47,546 nt of DNA from Siculibacillus sp. (lineage in GTDB: Bacteria > Pseudomonadota > Alphaproteobacteria > Rhizobiales > Ancalomicrobiaceae). This document shows positions 17,201-25,601 of the stretch, piece by piece; the stretch's first letter is position 1, and each line of letters opens with the position of its first letter. The position numbers were made by a program, and so were the translations under genes. The notes below the pieces were generated by a model that had not been told where the DNA came from, ran no database searches, and saw only the letters and a program-made list of their open reading frames with translations. The stretch covers positions 1 to 47,546 of the forward strand of contig JAOTSD010000030.1 of NCBI GenBank assembly GCA_030247555.1, in the 5' to 3' direction.

Positions 17201-19237
17201 CTGGAATGCGTCGAGGTCTGCGGACCGGGCGCACTCATCGCCCGCGATCAGGACGAGGCTCTGGTGGAGACCCTCCAGGTCCGCTTCGACGTGCTGTCGC
17301 AGTTGCCCAACACGCCGGCCCGCTTCACCGAGGACGCCACCGGCCCCGGCGGCGACACCAAGCGGCTGATCCTCGATCACGCCAACTATTACGCGGTCAC
17401 CGGCGGCCACGGCGCCTGCCGCGGCTGCGGTGAGGTGACGGCGATCCGTCAGGTGGTGGCGGCGAACCACGCCCTCCACAAGACGCGCAACCGCCATCAG
17501 ATCCACGAACTCGAGGAACTCGTCCGCGCCCTCGGCGAGAAGCGCACCGCGCTCACCGCCGACATGGGGGCGAGCGCCCGCGTCGCGCGCATCGACGACG
17601 TGGTCGCGGTACTGGAGAAGCGGCTCTACGACCTCGAGAGCGGCCCGAGCGGCAACGGCCCGTCGTCGACGGTGATCGCCAACGCCACCGGCTGCTCGAG
17701 CGTCTACGCCTCGACGTTCCCCTTCAATCCCTACACCGACCCGTGGGTGAACAGCCTGTTCCAGGACAGCCCGCCGCTCGCCAAGGGCCTGTTCGAGGGT
17801 CTGGTCGCGGGTGCGGTCGACGAGGTGAAGGCGCTGCGCATCGCCCGACTCGAGCTCGCCGACGCCTACGACCCGGCGGTCCACGACGCCGAATTCCGCA
17901 CCCTCGACTGGACGAAGTTCACCGCCGAGGAACTGTCGCGGCTGCCGACCATCGTCAGCATGGGTGGCGACGGCGCCACCTACGACATCGGCTTCGGCGC
18001 GCTGTCGCGGCTGCTGGCCACCCGGACCCCGGTCAAGGTGGTGGTGCTCAACTCCGGCGCCTATTCCAACACCGGCGGTCAGACTTCGACCGCCAGCTTC
18101 ACCGCGCAGGATTCGGACCTGTCGCGCATCGGTCAGGCCCATGACGGCAAGCAGGAGGAGAGGAAGGAGCTCGGTCTCATCGCCTCCTTCCATCCGGACG
18201 TCTTCGTCGTCCAGTCCTCGACCGCGCTCCAGGGGCATTTCCTGAAGAACGTGGTGGAGATGCTGAACTACAACGACGCCCCGGCGGTGCTCGACGTCTA
18301 CACCCCCTGCCAGGCCGAACACGGCATCGGCGACGCCTCGGCGTCGGCCCATGCGCGGCTGGCGGTGGAGAGCCGCATGAGCCCGGTGTTCGTCCACGAC
18401 CCGCGACTCGACGATTCCCGCCATCGCCTGTCGCTCGACGGCAACCCCGATCCGGACCGCGACTGGACGACGCGCTCGATCGCCCACGTCGACGAGACGG
18501 GCAGACCGGCGCTCATCGAAGTGCCGTTGACGCCGGCCGACTTCGCCCTCGGCGAGGGCCGTTTCAAGAAGCACTTCCATCCGATGCCGGCGGGGATCGA
18601 GGGCGTGCCGATCCACGACTACGTCGATCTCGACCCGGCGAAACGCGTCGGACTCGTTCCCTTCGTCTGGTCGACCGAGACCGACGGGCGGCTCGTCAAA
18701 CTGGCGGTCGCCCCGGCGATCGTCCACCTCGTCGCCGAGCGGCGAAAGTACTGGCGCACCCTCCAGTATCTCGCAGGTCAGCCGATCGCGGCGATGGACG
18801 TCGCCCATCGCAACGAGGTCGAGGCGCTGAAGAGCCGCTACGCCACGCTCTCGGCCGAACGCGAACACTCGCTCGACGAGATCGCCCGGGCGATGTCGGA
18901 ACTCGCCTCCGCCTCCGGCGCACCGGCCGGCCGCGGCGGCTTCGCCGGGTCCTTCGGCGCGCCGGCCGCCACGCCCGCCGCCGCGTCCGTTCCCGCGGCC
19001 TCCGGCGGCGCGCCGGTCTCGATGACCGCCGACGCGGCCGAGAAGTGCACCAACTGCAAGACCTGCTACCAGGACATGCCGGAGCTCTTCGAGAAGGTCA
19101 CGGTGATGGTCGACGGCAAGCCGAAGGAGATCGGCCATCTGATCGCCGGGGCGGCCGAGAAGGTCACCGTCACCGACGAGTTGAAGGCGCGGATCGCCCG
19201 CGTGATCGCCAACTGCGATGCGGAGATCATTCGATGA
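14261..19237 (+). CDS. nifJ: NifJ-type pyruvate:ferredoxin (flavodoxin) oxidoreductase, extended, with C-terminal ferredoxin domain
   Basis: A cytoplasmic 2-oxoacid oxidoreductase of 1658 residues; ordinary NifJ has about 1170-1200. It converts pyruvate and CoA to acetyl-CoA, CO2 and low-potential electrons. Domains in order: the pyrimidine-side TPP domain (GYPITPSTEISEIF near 35), domain II, and the gamma domain (VGGYGTIATGKLL near 550). Two [4Fe-4S] motifs follow, CTGCAECALVCP (from about 846) and CSGCLECVEVCGPG (from about 976), separated by an insert of roughly 100 residues. CRGCGE near 1050 binds the proximal cluster. The TPP motif is GGDGATYDIGFGAL near 1235 with NSGAYSNTGGQ. An Ala/Pro linker leads to a ferredoxin-like tail CTNCKTCYQ (about 1596) with a final NCDAE. 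Start chosen at MKTKYPG, with GGAAG before it. It overlaps the next gene by ATGA. Confidence 0.9.
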   Translation: MKTKYPGIPTVIHGNGAVAHVMSQVCGGVIGYPITPSTEISEIFEAFRAGGGVNVWGKHPFFFEPEGEHSAQSGALGAALTGGKYVSNASSSQGILYGLESHYVTVGKKVGGFVLHVAARVVSRHSLNVMAGHDDVYALLGAGYTVVFGSNPQEAADLAVISYKVAANSLIPVANAMDGFATSHMLSEALMPEDDLVREYVGDPAGRMIAPTVAQEILFGSKGRVFQLGRWLDRHRGDFDPESLKALRAHLAANAETIERDNAGDGLPATLAFVPEILAGQWRRQWVNAHEKGTRQRVPALVDPHNPGLTGGVQNQPDFQAGSVDHRTHFAADVPRFVREAMAEYSELTGRSYAPVKGHLCDDAETVLVGLGSVTDDAEAVAEHMRRQGRKVGVVSIKLLQPFPEAELVAALKGKKAVTVLERSDQTVLTGLVMQALYRALENAHGGRNAGIPAIETLPRITTAIFGLGAHDLQPRHLVAAFDDMEKSEGAPLVYLGSTFFAKNPAPRLAALQTKLAAAYPETKLMALETGENPHLLPEGAFRVRFHSVGGYGTIATGKLLTDILAGVLDLHSKAAPKYGSEKSGAPTNYYITLSPEPVKITNAELEEVEIVISPDHKVFSHTNPLKGLVPGGTFILQSSLTPLETWGSLPAHARRAIREKKLDFFVIDAFRVAQRHAPRADLETRMMGIAFIGAVCGHLDHVATGASVEAILDKTRTLISKKFGGKGAAVVEGNMAVIRDGLAATVKVDYEAAAFLEIDAAPAKSADRTVALSARLEHATRCVAEAGFLDQDYYDDVVAMPFREGSIADAPVLPGTGLFMPAASAAFKDKGLFRRTVPEFVADLCTGCAECALVCPDAAIPNTVHEIHDLILTAIARSGATEAQQGVLRAHVFALANTVREALRNTKEAPALADLFRTAAAELGDDDPVLVDTVKRTAAALASFPVARTRPFFDAAEKAKPGSGGLFSATIDPWKCSGCLECVEVCGPGALIARDQDEALVETLQVRFDVLSQLPNTPARFTEDATGPGGDTKRLILDHANYYAVTGGHGACRGCGEVTAIRQVVAANHALHKTRNRHQIHELEELVRALGEKRTALTADMGASARVARIDDVVAVLEKRLYDLESGPSGNGPSSTVIANATGCSSVYASTFPFNPYTDPWVNSLFQDSPPLAKGLFEGLVAGAVDEVKALRIARLELADAYDPAVHDAEFRTLDWTKFTAEELSRLPTIVSMGGDGATYDIGFGALSRLLATRTPVKVVVLNSGAYSNTGGQTSTASFTAQDSDLSRIGQAHDGKQEERKELGLIASFHPDVFVVQSSTALQGHFLKNVVEMLNYNDAPAVLDVYTPCQAEHGIGDASASAHARLAVESRMSPVFVHDPRLDDSRHRLSLDGNPDPDRDWTTRSIAHVDETGRPALIEVPLTPADFALGEGRFKKHFHPMPAGIEGVPIHDYVDLDPAKRVGLVPFVWSTETDGRLVKLAVAPAIVHLVAERRKYWRTLQYLAGQPIAAMDVAHRNEVEALKSRYATLSAEREHSLDEIARAMSELASASGAPAGRGGFAGSFGAPAATPAAASVPAASGGAPVSMTADAAEKCTNCKTCYQDMPELFEKVTVMVDGKPKEIGHLIAGAAEKVTVTDELKARIARVIANCDAEIIR

Positions 19238-22002
19238 ACGACCTCGCGCGACCGACCGAGACCTGCGGGCCGGGCCCCGCCCAACTCGGCGAGGCGGAAC
19301 TCTTCGACAGGCAGGTGGAACTGCTGAAACGCCGCCTCGCCGCCGATCCGACCGCCTTCCGCGACATGTTCATCGCGGAGGGCATCGAGGCGATCGCCTG
19401 GCAGTTCCGTCAGGAGACGCTCTCGGGGCCGTTCACCGAGACGTTCTGGAAGATGCTGCTGCGCGGCGACGACGTCAGTCTGATGCTGCAACGCTTCGTC
19501 TGGGCGATGCCGCTCAAGTTCAAGCGCAGGTTCATCCAGGCGATCGACACGCATCTCTCCGGGCGCTACCCGCTCTTCGCCGGTCTCTCCAAGGGGTGGC
19601 CGGGTGAAAACGGCATTCCGCCCCACATGCGCTCGGCCGAAGAACGCTCCAACGACTTCGAACTCGTGAACCAGGGCTACCTCGGCTACATGAACCTCGG
19701 CTATTCGGCGCGCGAGGTCGAACTCTTCGTCTGGCTCGAGGTGCTGCGCGACAAGCAGTGCGGCGACAAGCCCTGCGAGATCGGGGTCTTCCTCGCCGGC
19801 AAGCGCGAGGCCAAGGGTGGCTGCCCGGTCAAGATCCACATCCCCGAGATGCTCGATCTGCTCGGCACCGGCCGCTACGACGAGGCGCTGGAGCTGATCC
19901 GCTCGTCCAACCCGCTGCCCAACGTCACCGGCCGCGTCTGTCCGCAGGAACTGCAGTGCCAAGGGGTGTGCACCATCAACACCCGGCCGATCGAGATCGG
20001 CCAGCTCGAGTGGTACCTGCCGCAGCGCGACAAACTCGTCCACCCGGTGACCGACACCGGCCTCCTCCAGGACCCCTGGGCGGATGCGGCCAAGCCGCCG
20101 ATCGCGGTGGTCGGCTCGGGTCCGTCGGGCCTGATCAACGCCTATCTGCTGGCGGCGGAAGGGTATCCGGTCACGATCTTCGAGGCCTTCCACGACCTCG
20201 GCGGCGTGCTGCGCTACGGCATCCCCGAATTCCGCCTGCCGAACTCGCTGATCACCGACGTGGTCGACAAGATCGAGCGGCTCGGCGGTCGCTTCGTCCG
20301 CAACTTCGTCGTCGGCAAGACGGCGACCATCGCCGATCTCAAGGAGGCCGGCTTCTGGCGGGTCTTCGTCGGAACCGGCGCCGGTCTGCCGCGATTCATG
20401 AACGTGCCGGGCGAACACCTCAACGGGGTGATGTCGGCGAACGAGTTCCTCACCCGCGTCAACCTGATGCAGGGCCATCGCGAGGGCTACGAGACGCCGC
20501 TGCCGAAGGTGCGCGGGCGCGAGGTGATGGTGATCGGCGGCGGCAACACCGCCATGGACGCCGCCCGCACCGCCCGCCGCCTCGGCGCCAACGTCACCAT
20601 CGTCTACCGCCGCACCAAGTCGGAGATGCCGGCTCGCGTCGAGGAACTGCACCATGCGCTCGAGGAGAACATCGCGCTCGCCGAACTCTGCGCGCCGCGC
20701 GAGTTCGGAGGCGACGACAAGACCCATGTGTTGAACCACGCGGTGCTCGACATCATGGAACTGGGTGAGCCCGATGCGTCGGGCCGGCGCAGCCCGAAGC
20801 CTTCGGGCGAGACGCGCCTGATGAAGGTCGACCTCGCCATCATGGCGCTCGGCAACGATCCGAACCCGATCGTCAAGGACGCCGAGCCGACGCTGAAGAC
20901 GACCAAGTGGGGCACGATCGCGCTCGATCAGGGGAGCCAAGAGACCTCGATCGAGGGTGTCTATTCCGGTGGCGACGCCGCCCGCGGCGGTTCCACCGCC
21001 ATCCGTGCCGCCGGCGACGGCCAGGCGGCGGCGCGCCAGATCATCGGCGAGGTTCCCTTCTCCACGGCGGAGACCCGCGACATGGTGGCCCGCGCGGCAC
21101 GCTGGACCGACCTCGGCCAGGAACGCCCGACCATCGTCGACAAGATCGAGCTGTCGGCCGGAATCGTCGAGTTCGTGGTGCGGGCGCCGCTCGTCGCCCG
21201 GGCGGCGAAAGCGGGCCAGTTCGTCCGCGTGCTCGCTTGGGAGAAGGGCGAGCTGATCCCGCTGACGCTCGCCGACTGGGACGCCAAGGCCGGCACCATC
21301 ACCCTGGTCGTCCAGGCGATGGGCACCTCCTCGGCGCTGATCAACCGCATGGAGATCGGCGACCGCTTCGTCGGCATCGCCGGGCCGCTCGGCCGGCCGA
21401 GCGAACTCCACGTCTCCGCCCCGGGCGAGACGGTGGTCTTCACCGCCGGCGGCGTCGGCCTTCCGCCGGTCTTCCCGATCGCCCGCGAGCACCTGCGGAT
21501 GGGCAACCACGTCACCCTGATCTCCGGCTTCCGCTCGAAGGACCTGATGTTCTGGACCGGCGAGAGCGAGAAGCTCGGACGGCTGAAGGCCGAGTTCGGC
21601 GATCTCCTCGATCTCATCTACGCCACCAACGACGGCAGCTTCGGCTACAACGGCTTCGTCACCGGCCCGCTCGGCGAGATGCTGGAAGCGAAGCGGCCGA
21701 TCGCCGAGGTGGTGACCATCGGTCCGCCGCTGATGATGAAGGCGGTCTCCGAACAGACCCGCCCCTTCGGGGTGAAGACCATCGCCAGCCTCAACTCGAT
21801 CATGGTCGACGCCACCGGCATGTGTGGCGCCTGCATGGTTCCGGTGCTGATCGACGGGCGAACGGTGCGCAAGCACGCCTGCATCGACGGACCGGAGATC
21901 GACGCCCACGTCATCGAGTGGGAGAAGTTCCTGCCGCGGTTCAACCAGTTCCGCGAACAGGAGACCGAGAGCCGCAGGCGCCACGGTCTGATCCCGAACT
22001 GA
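19234..22002 (+). CDS. NfnAB-like fused flavoprotein (GltD-like + ferredoxin-NAD(P)+ reductase-like), NAD(P)H-forming partner of NifJ
   Basis: A cytoplasmic protein of 922 residues, translationally coupled to nifJ (ATGA). Residues 1 to about 170 match nothing I recognise. Then comes a GltD-type iron-sulfur region with cysteines 176, 181, 197, 236, 242 and 246. The first dinucleotide fold is IAVVGSGPSGLINAYLLAAEG near 290. The second is VMVIGGGNTAMDAARTARRLGA near 430. EGVYSGGDAARGGSTAIRAAGDG binds FAD. From about 640 an FNR-like domain (GQFVRVLAW, FTAGGVGLPPVFPIAREHL) ends in a [2Fe-2S] motif, C864, C867 and C883 (GMCGACM...HACIDGP), as in NfnA. Family members couple reduced ferredoxin, NADH and NADPH, or act as sulfide dehydrogenase. 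Context favours pyruvate-driven NAD(P)+ reduction. Confidence 0.87.
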   Translation: MNDLARPTETCGPGPAQLGEAELFDRQVELLKRRLAADPTAFRDMFIAEGIEAIAWQFRQETLSGPFTETFWKMLLRGDDVSLMLQRFVWAMPLKFKRRFIQAIDTHLSGRYPLFAGLSKGWPGENGIPPHMRSAEERSNDFELVNQGYLGYMNLGYSAREVELFVWLEVLRDKQCGDKPCEIGVFLAGKREAKGGCPVKIHIPEMLDLLGTGRYDEALELIRSSNPLPNVTGRVCPQELQCQGVCTINTRPIEIGQLEWYLPQRDKLVHPVTDTGLLQDPWADAAKPPIAVVGSGPSGLINAYLLAAEGYPVTIFEAFHDLGGVLRYGIPEFRLPNSLITDVVDKIERLGGRFVRNFVVGKTATIADLKEAGFWRVFVGTGAGLPRFMNVPGEHLNGVMSANEFLTRVNLMQGHREGYETPLPKVRGREVMVIGGGNTAMDAARTARRLGANVTIVYRRTKSEMPARVEELHHALEENIALAELCAPREFGGDDKTHVLNHAVLDIMELGEPDASGRRSPKPSGETRLMKVDLAIMALGNDPNPIVKDAEPTLKTTKWGTIALDQGSQETSIEGVYSGGDAARGGSTAIRAAGDGQAAARQIIGEVPFSTAETRDMVARAARWTDLGQERPTIVDKIELSAGIVEFVVRAPLVARAAKAGQFVRVLAWEKGELIPLTLADWDAKAGTITLVVQAMGTSSALINRMEIGDRFVGIAGPLGRPSELHVSAPGETVVFTAGGVGLPPVFPIAREHLRMGNHVTLISGFRSKDLMFWTGESEKLGRLKAEFGDLLDLIYATNDGSFGYNGFVTGPLGEMLEAKRPIAEVVTIGPPLMMKAVSEQTRPFGVKTIASLNSIMVDATGMCGACMVPVLIDGRTVRKHACIDGPEIDAHVIEWEKFLPRFNQFREQETESRRRHGLIPN

Positions 22003-22033
22003 CGAACGCGTCATCGGCGCGAAGACGATGAGA

Positions 22034-22059
22034 AGACCGGCGGAGCGATCCGCCGGTCT
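22034..22059. terminator. Perfect 11-bp hairpin with GCGA loop between converging operons
   Basis: AGACCGGCGGA (22034-22044), loop GCGA, TCCGCCGGTCT (22049-22059). It lies between the stop of the NfnAB-like gene and the stop of cydC, which converge. There is no T tract on either side, but the stem is strong enough for a bidirectional terminator or transcript-end stabiliser. Confidence 0.65.
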
Positions 22060-22070
22060 CGTCGTCTCGC

Positions 22071-23735
22071 TCACCGGGTTCGGACGACGTCCGACGGCTG
22101 CATCAGCTCGAGGCGGTGGGGCGAGCGGACGTCGATGCGATGGCTGACGATGACCAACGTGCGGGCGGCCATCCGCGCCGCGACCGCGGCGAGCAGGCGG
22201 TGGGCGGTGTCGTCGTCGAGGCCTTCGGTCGGTTCGTCGAGGACGAGGACACGCGGGTGGAGCAGCAGGGCGCGAGCGACGGCGAGGCGGCGCGCCTCGC
22301 CGCCCGAGAGCGTCACGCCCTCGGCCCCGGTGAAGGTCAGGAGACCATCGGGCATGCGCGCCACGGTCTCCTCGAGCGCGACCGTCGCCAGAACCTCCCA
22401 CAGGTCGCGATCGCTCGCCGCCGGCGCGGCGAGGCGCAGGTTGGCGGCGATGGTGGCGGAGAAGACGTGCGGGTTCTGCGGCACCACGACGATCGCCGAA
22501 CGCAGGTCTTCGAGTGACAGCTCGGGCAGCGGGACGCCACCGAGTCGGATCCGGCCGGCATCCGGGTCGCGGGCTCGCGACAGGAGGTCCACCAGGGTCG
22601 ACTTGCCGACCCCACTCGACCCGACGACGACGAGATGTCGCCCCTCCGGCAGCTCGAGGTCGAAGTCGCGGAGGGTCGGGCGCGGTGCACCGGCATGGGT
22701 GAAGGAGACGCGCTCGAAGGAGAGGTCGAAGCGCTCCGGCAACGGGCGCGGCGACGGTGGATCGACGACCGGCGGTTCGCGGTCCCACAGAGCGAAGACG
22801 CGGCGGAGCGAGGCGAACATCGCCGCCGCCCCGGCGAAGGCGGCCGGGATCGGGGCGAACGCCTCGAAACTCGCTTGGCCGAGAAGCAGGACGAGGGTGA
22901 GGTCCGGTCCGGCGAGAGCGCCGGCCGAGAGGCTCGCGGCCCCGAGCGCCACCACCGCGATGGTGAGGAGATCGCCGGAGAGGCCGAGTGCCGCCTGTCC
23001 GGTGGCGGCATGAACGGCGACACGCTCCTCTTCGGCGAGGAGGGCGGCGAAGGTGTCTTCGCGCTCGGCGCGGCGATTCGCCAGAGCGCCGGTCGTCGCC
23101 AGCGTGGCGAGCCCGCCGAGATCGTCGACGATGCCGCGCCGCAGTTCGGCGGAGAGCCGCGCCGTCTCGCGACCCGGGCGGCGGGCGGCGCGAGCGGTGG
23201 CGAGCGGCACCGCGACCCCACCGAAGGCGAGCGCGATCGCGGCGGCGAGGCCGATCGCCGCATCGTGGCGCGCGATCACCGCGATCGCCACGGCCCCGGT
23301 GAGCACGGCGACCGCCAGCGGCGTCAGAAAACGCAGATGCACCGCTTCGAGCCGATCGACGTCACCCTTCAGCCGCGCCGCCGCCTCGCCCGAACGCAGG
23401 TCGTCGAGGCCGGCCGGCGCGATGCGTTCCAGTCGGGCGAAGAGGTCGGTGCGGGTGCGGGCGATGAGACGGAACGTCGCCTCGTGGCCGATGACCCGAT
23501 CGAGCCAGCGTCCGCCGGTGCGCACGATCGCCGCGGCGCGGATCAGCGCGGAGGGCGTGAAGTAGTTCAGCGACGTGCCGGCGAGGCCGGCGGCGGCCAT
23601 GGCGGTGATGAACCAGCCGGCGACCGCCATCAGGGCGATGTTGGCGAAGGTCGCCACGGTCGAGACCACGAAGGCGACGAGCAGCCACCCGGTCGCGCCG
23701 CGCCACAGACGCAGGAGCCGAAGCAGATCGCTCAT
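22071..23735 (-). CDS. cydC: CydC, ABC exporter subunit for cytochrome bd assembly
   Basis: An inner-membrane ABC half-transporter of 554 residues. The membrane domain (about 1-310) begins LLRLLRLWRGATGWLLVAFVV and contains the CydC-like stretch WFITAMAAAGLAGTSLNYFTPSALIR near residue 42. The ATPase domain has Walker A GSSGVGKST, the signature LSGGEARRLAVARAL and Walker B VLVLDEPTEGLD. CydDC exports thiols and haem-related reductant needed to assemble bd oxidase. The start overlaps the cydD stop (ATGA). It converges with the NfnAB-like gene. Confidence 0.94.
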   Translation of the reverse strand: MSDLLRLLRLWRGATGWLLVAFVVSTVATFANIALMAVAGWFITAMAAAGLAGTSLNYFTPSALIRAAAIVRTGGRWLDRVIGHEATFRLIARTRTDLFARLERIAPAGLDDLRSGEAAARLKGDVDRLEAVHLRFLTPLAVAVLTGAVAIAVIARHDAAIGLAAAIALAFGGVAVPLATARAARRPGRETARLSAELRRGIVDDLGGLATLATTGALANRRAEREDTFAALLAEEERVAVHAATGQAALGLSGDLLTIAVVALGAASLSAGALAGPDLTLVLLLGQASFEAFAPIPAAFAGAAAMFASLRRVFALWDREPPVVDPPSPRPLPERFDLSFERVSFTHAGAPRPTLRDFDLELPEGRHLVVVGSSGVGKSTLVDLLSRARDPDAGRIRLGGVPLPELSLEDLRSAIVVVPQNPHVFSATIAANLRLAAPAASDRDLWEVLATVALEETVARMPDGLLTFTGAEGVTLSGGEARRLAVARALLLHPRVLVLDEPTEGLDDDTAHRLLAAVAARMAARTLVIVSHRIDVRSPHRLELMQPSDVVRTR

Positions 23736-25492
23736 GCGCGCCCCTCCTCGCCCGCCGTCGCGAGCATCCGCGCCCAATGGCCGTCGGTCGCGGCGAGATC
23801 CGCCGGCCGGCCGGCTTCGACGACGCGGCCGCGGTCGAGCACGACGACGCGGTCGGCGGTGGCGACCGTGGCGAGCCGATGAGCGATGGTCAGCACCGTG
23901 CGCCCGACCCCGAGCCGCGCGATGGCCTCGCCGACGAGACGTTCGGTCTCGGCGTCGAGATGAGAAGTCGGCTCGTCGAAGAGAACGAGCGATCCCGCCG
24001 TCCAGAAGGCGCGAGCGAGCGCGAGACGCTGGGCTTCGCCGCCGGACAGGCCGACGCCGCGCTCGCCGACCGGCGTGTCGCGGCCTTCGGGAAGGCGACC
24101 GACGAAGGCATCGGCGCCGGCGTCGCGCAGGACCGCGGCGAAGGCGACCTCCGCGTCGCCGCCGATCGGCGGGCGCCCCATGGCGACGTTGTCGGCGATC
24201 GTTCCCTCGAAGAGATGGGGGGTCTGCGGCAGATGGACGAGATTTCGCAGCCAGAGATCGCGGTCCAGCTCGTCGAGCGGCACCCCGTCGACGAGGACCC
24301 GACCGTGGTTCGGCTCGACGAAACCGGCGACGAGGGCGAAGAGCGTGCTCTTGCCGGCCCCGGAGGCGCCGACGATCGCGACGTGCTCGCCGGCGGCGAC
24401 CTCGAGGTCGAGGTGGTCGAGGGCGACGCGCCCGTCGGCGTGGACGACCCGGACACCCTCGAAACGCAGCGCCGGCGGTGCTTCGGTGTTCCTCCGCCGC
24501 GTCCCGGACGGAGCCCCGACCGGCTCGGCCAGCATCTCGGCGATCGATCCGAGGGCGGTCAGCGACTCGATGCGAGCATGGCGACGAACCCCGAGGTCGC
24601 GCAGGGGGGCGTAGAACTCGGGGGCGAGCAGCAACACGAAGAAGCCGGTGGCGAAGTCGAGTTCGCCCCACATCAGGCGGAAGCCGACGGCGAGCGCGAT
24701 GGCGGCGATCGAGACGGTGGCGAAGAACTCGAGCACCAGCGCCGACAGGAAGGCGAGGCGCAGAACCGCCATCGTCTCGCGCCCGAAGGCCACGGCGGCG
24801 GCGTGCACCGAGGCGAGGGCGCGGCCCGAGGCGCCGAGGCGCGCGAGGTCGCCGAGGCCGCGGATCTGGTCGAGCAGGTCGCCGCCGAGGCGGGCGAGGC
24901 TCGCCCACTGGCGGCGATGGGCGACCTCCGCCCCCTTGCCGACGAGGATCATCGCCCAGACGAGCAACGGCAGCGAGGCGGCGAGGATGGCGAAGCCGAG
25001 GCGATCGACCGGGGCGACCACCGCCAGGACGGCGAGCGGCACCACCGTCACCCGCGCCGCGGAGGGCAGCCACTGGCGCCAGTAGGGTTCGGCTCCGGCG
25101 ACCGCTTCGATCATGACCGCCGCACGTTCGCCGGTCGGCCGCGTGGCGAGACGCACCGGACCGGCGGCGACGGCGTGATCGAAGAGGTGGGCGAAGAGAT
25201 CGCGGCGCACCGCGGCGCCGGCGGCGAAGGCGAAGCGGTCGCTCGCCATGGCGGCGCCGGCCCGCAAAAGCGCCACCCCGGCGAGTAGCAGGAGCGGAGC
25301 CGCCACCGCGGCGACGTCCGCGCCGCGGAAGACCACGGCGTCGACCGCTCCGGCGAGGAGATGGGCGACGGCGACGGCGAGAAGCCCGTGGAAGGCGGCG
25401 GCGGTCACGGCTCCGACCGTCGCCGGACGGGCGACGCGGCGCAACGAGCGCAACAGCTCGGGAACGTCGGAACGCGCGGGCGTCTCGGTCAT
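23732..25492 (-). CDS. cydD: CydD, ABC exporter subunit for cytochrome bd assembly
   Basis: Partner of CydC, 586 residues. Six membrane helices (about 18-310) include VGAVTAAAFHGLLAVAVAHLLAGAVDAVVF and FATGFFVLLLAPEFYAPLRDLG, the latter a recognisable CydD stretch. The ATPase shows Walker A GASGAGKST, Q-loop LPQTPHLFEGTIADNVAMG, signature LSGGEAQRLALARAF and Walker B LVLFDEPTSHLD. It ends EEGRA, overlapping cydC. It lies 109 bases downstream of cydX, and that gap holds a strong hairpin. The order cydAB-X-DC on one strand indicates one unit with possible internal attenuation. Confidence 0.94.
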   Translation of the reverse strand: MTETPARSDVPELLRSLRRVARPATVGAVTAAAFHGLLAVAVAHLLAGAVDAVVFRGADVAAVAAPLLLLAGVALLRAGAAMASDRFAFAAGAAVRRDLFAHLFDHAVAAGPVRLATRPTGERAAVMIEAVAGAEPYWRQWLPSAARVTVVPLAVLAVVAPVDRLGFAILAASLPLLVWAMILVGKGAEVAHRRQWASLARLGGDLLDQIRGLGDLARLGASGRALASVHAAAVAFGRETMAVLRLAFLSALVLEFFATVSIAAIALAVGFRLMWGELDFATGFFVLLLAPEFYAPLRDLGVRRHARIESLTALGSIAEMLAEPVGAPSGTRRRNTEAPPALRFEGVRVVHADGRVALDHLDLEVAAGEHVAIVGASGAGKSTLFALVAGFVEPNHGRVLVDGVPLDELDRDLWLRNLVHLPQTPHLFEGTIADNVAMGRPPIGGDAEVAFAAVLRDAGADAFVGRLPEGRDTPVGERGVGLSGGEAQRLALARAFWTAGSLVLFDEPTSHLDAETERLVGEAIARLGVGRTVLTIAHRLATVATADRVVVLDRGRVVEAGRPADLAATDGHWARMLATAGEEGRA

Positions 25493-25514
25493 CGGACACT
25501 CGAGGATGAGGACG

Positions 25515-25548
25515 GGCCGGCGCGGAAGCCTCGGCTTCCGCGCCGGCC
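25515..25548 (-). terminator. 34-base palindrome between cydX and cydD
   Basis: A 16-base arm, GGCCGGCGCGGAAGCC (25515-25530), two bases, and its exact complement (25533-25548). On the transcript this is a very stable hairpin with about 15 pairs. No U run follows. It sits between structural genes (cydABX) and assembly genes (cydDC), where it could attenuate read-through or protect the upstream message. Confidence 0.6.
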
Positions 25549-25601
25549 GTGGCGAGTGACCATCGTCACCGCCGTCGTCGGGGGTTCGGGCCGGATGGGG
25601 C

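Noticed and set aside
14561-19138. 1525-residue open frame opposite nifJ
   Set aside because: Every conserved PFOR motif is on the plus strand. The opposite frame is a low-complexity mirror (runs of Arg, Glu, Asp, Val) with no known domain.
19234-22002. Glutamate synthase small subunit (GltD)
   Set aside because: The GltD-like part is there, but the fused FNR-like domain with a C-terminal [2Fe-2S] motif, and the absence of a large GltB subunit, point to an Nfn/Sud-type protein.
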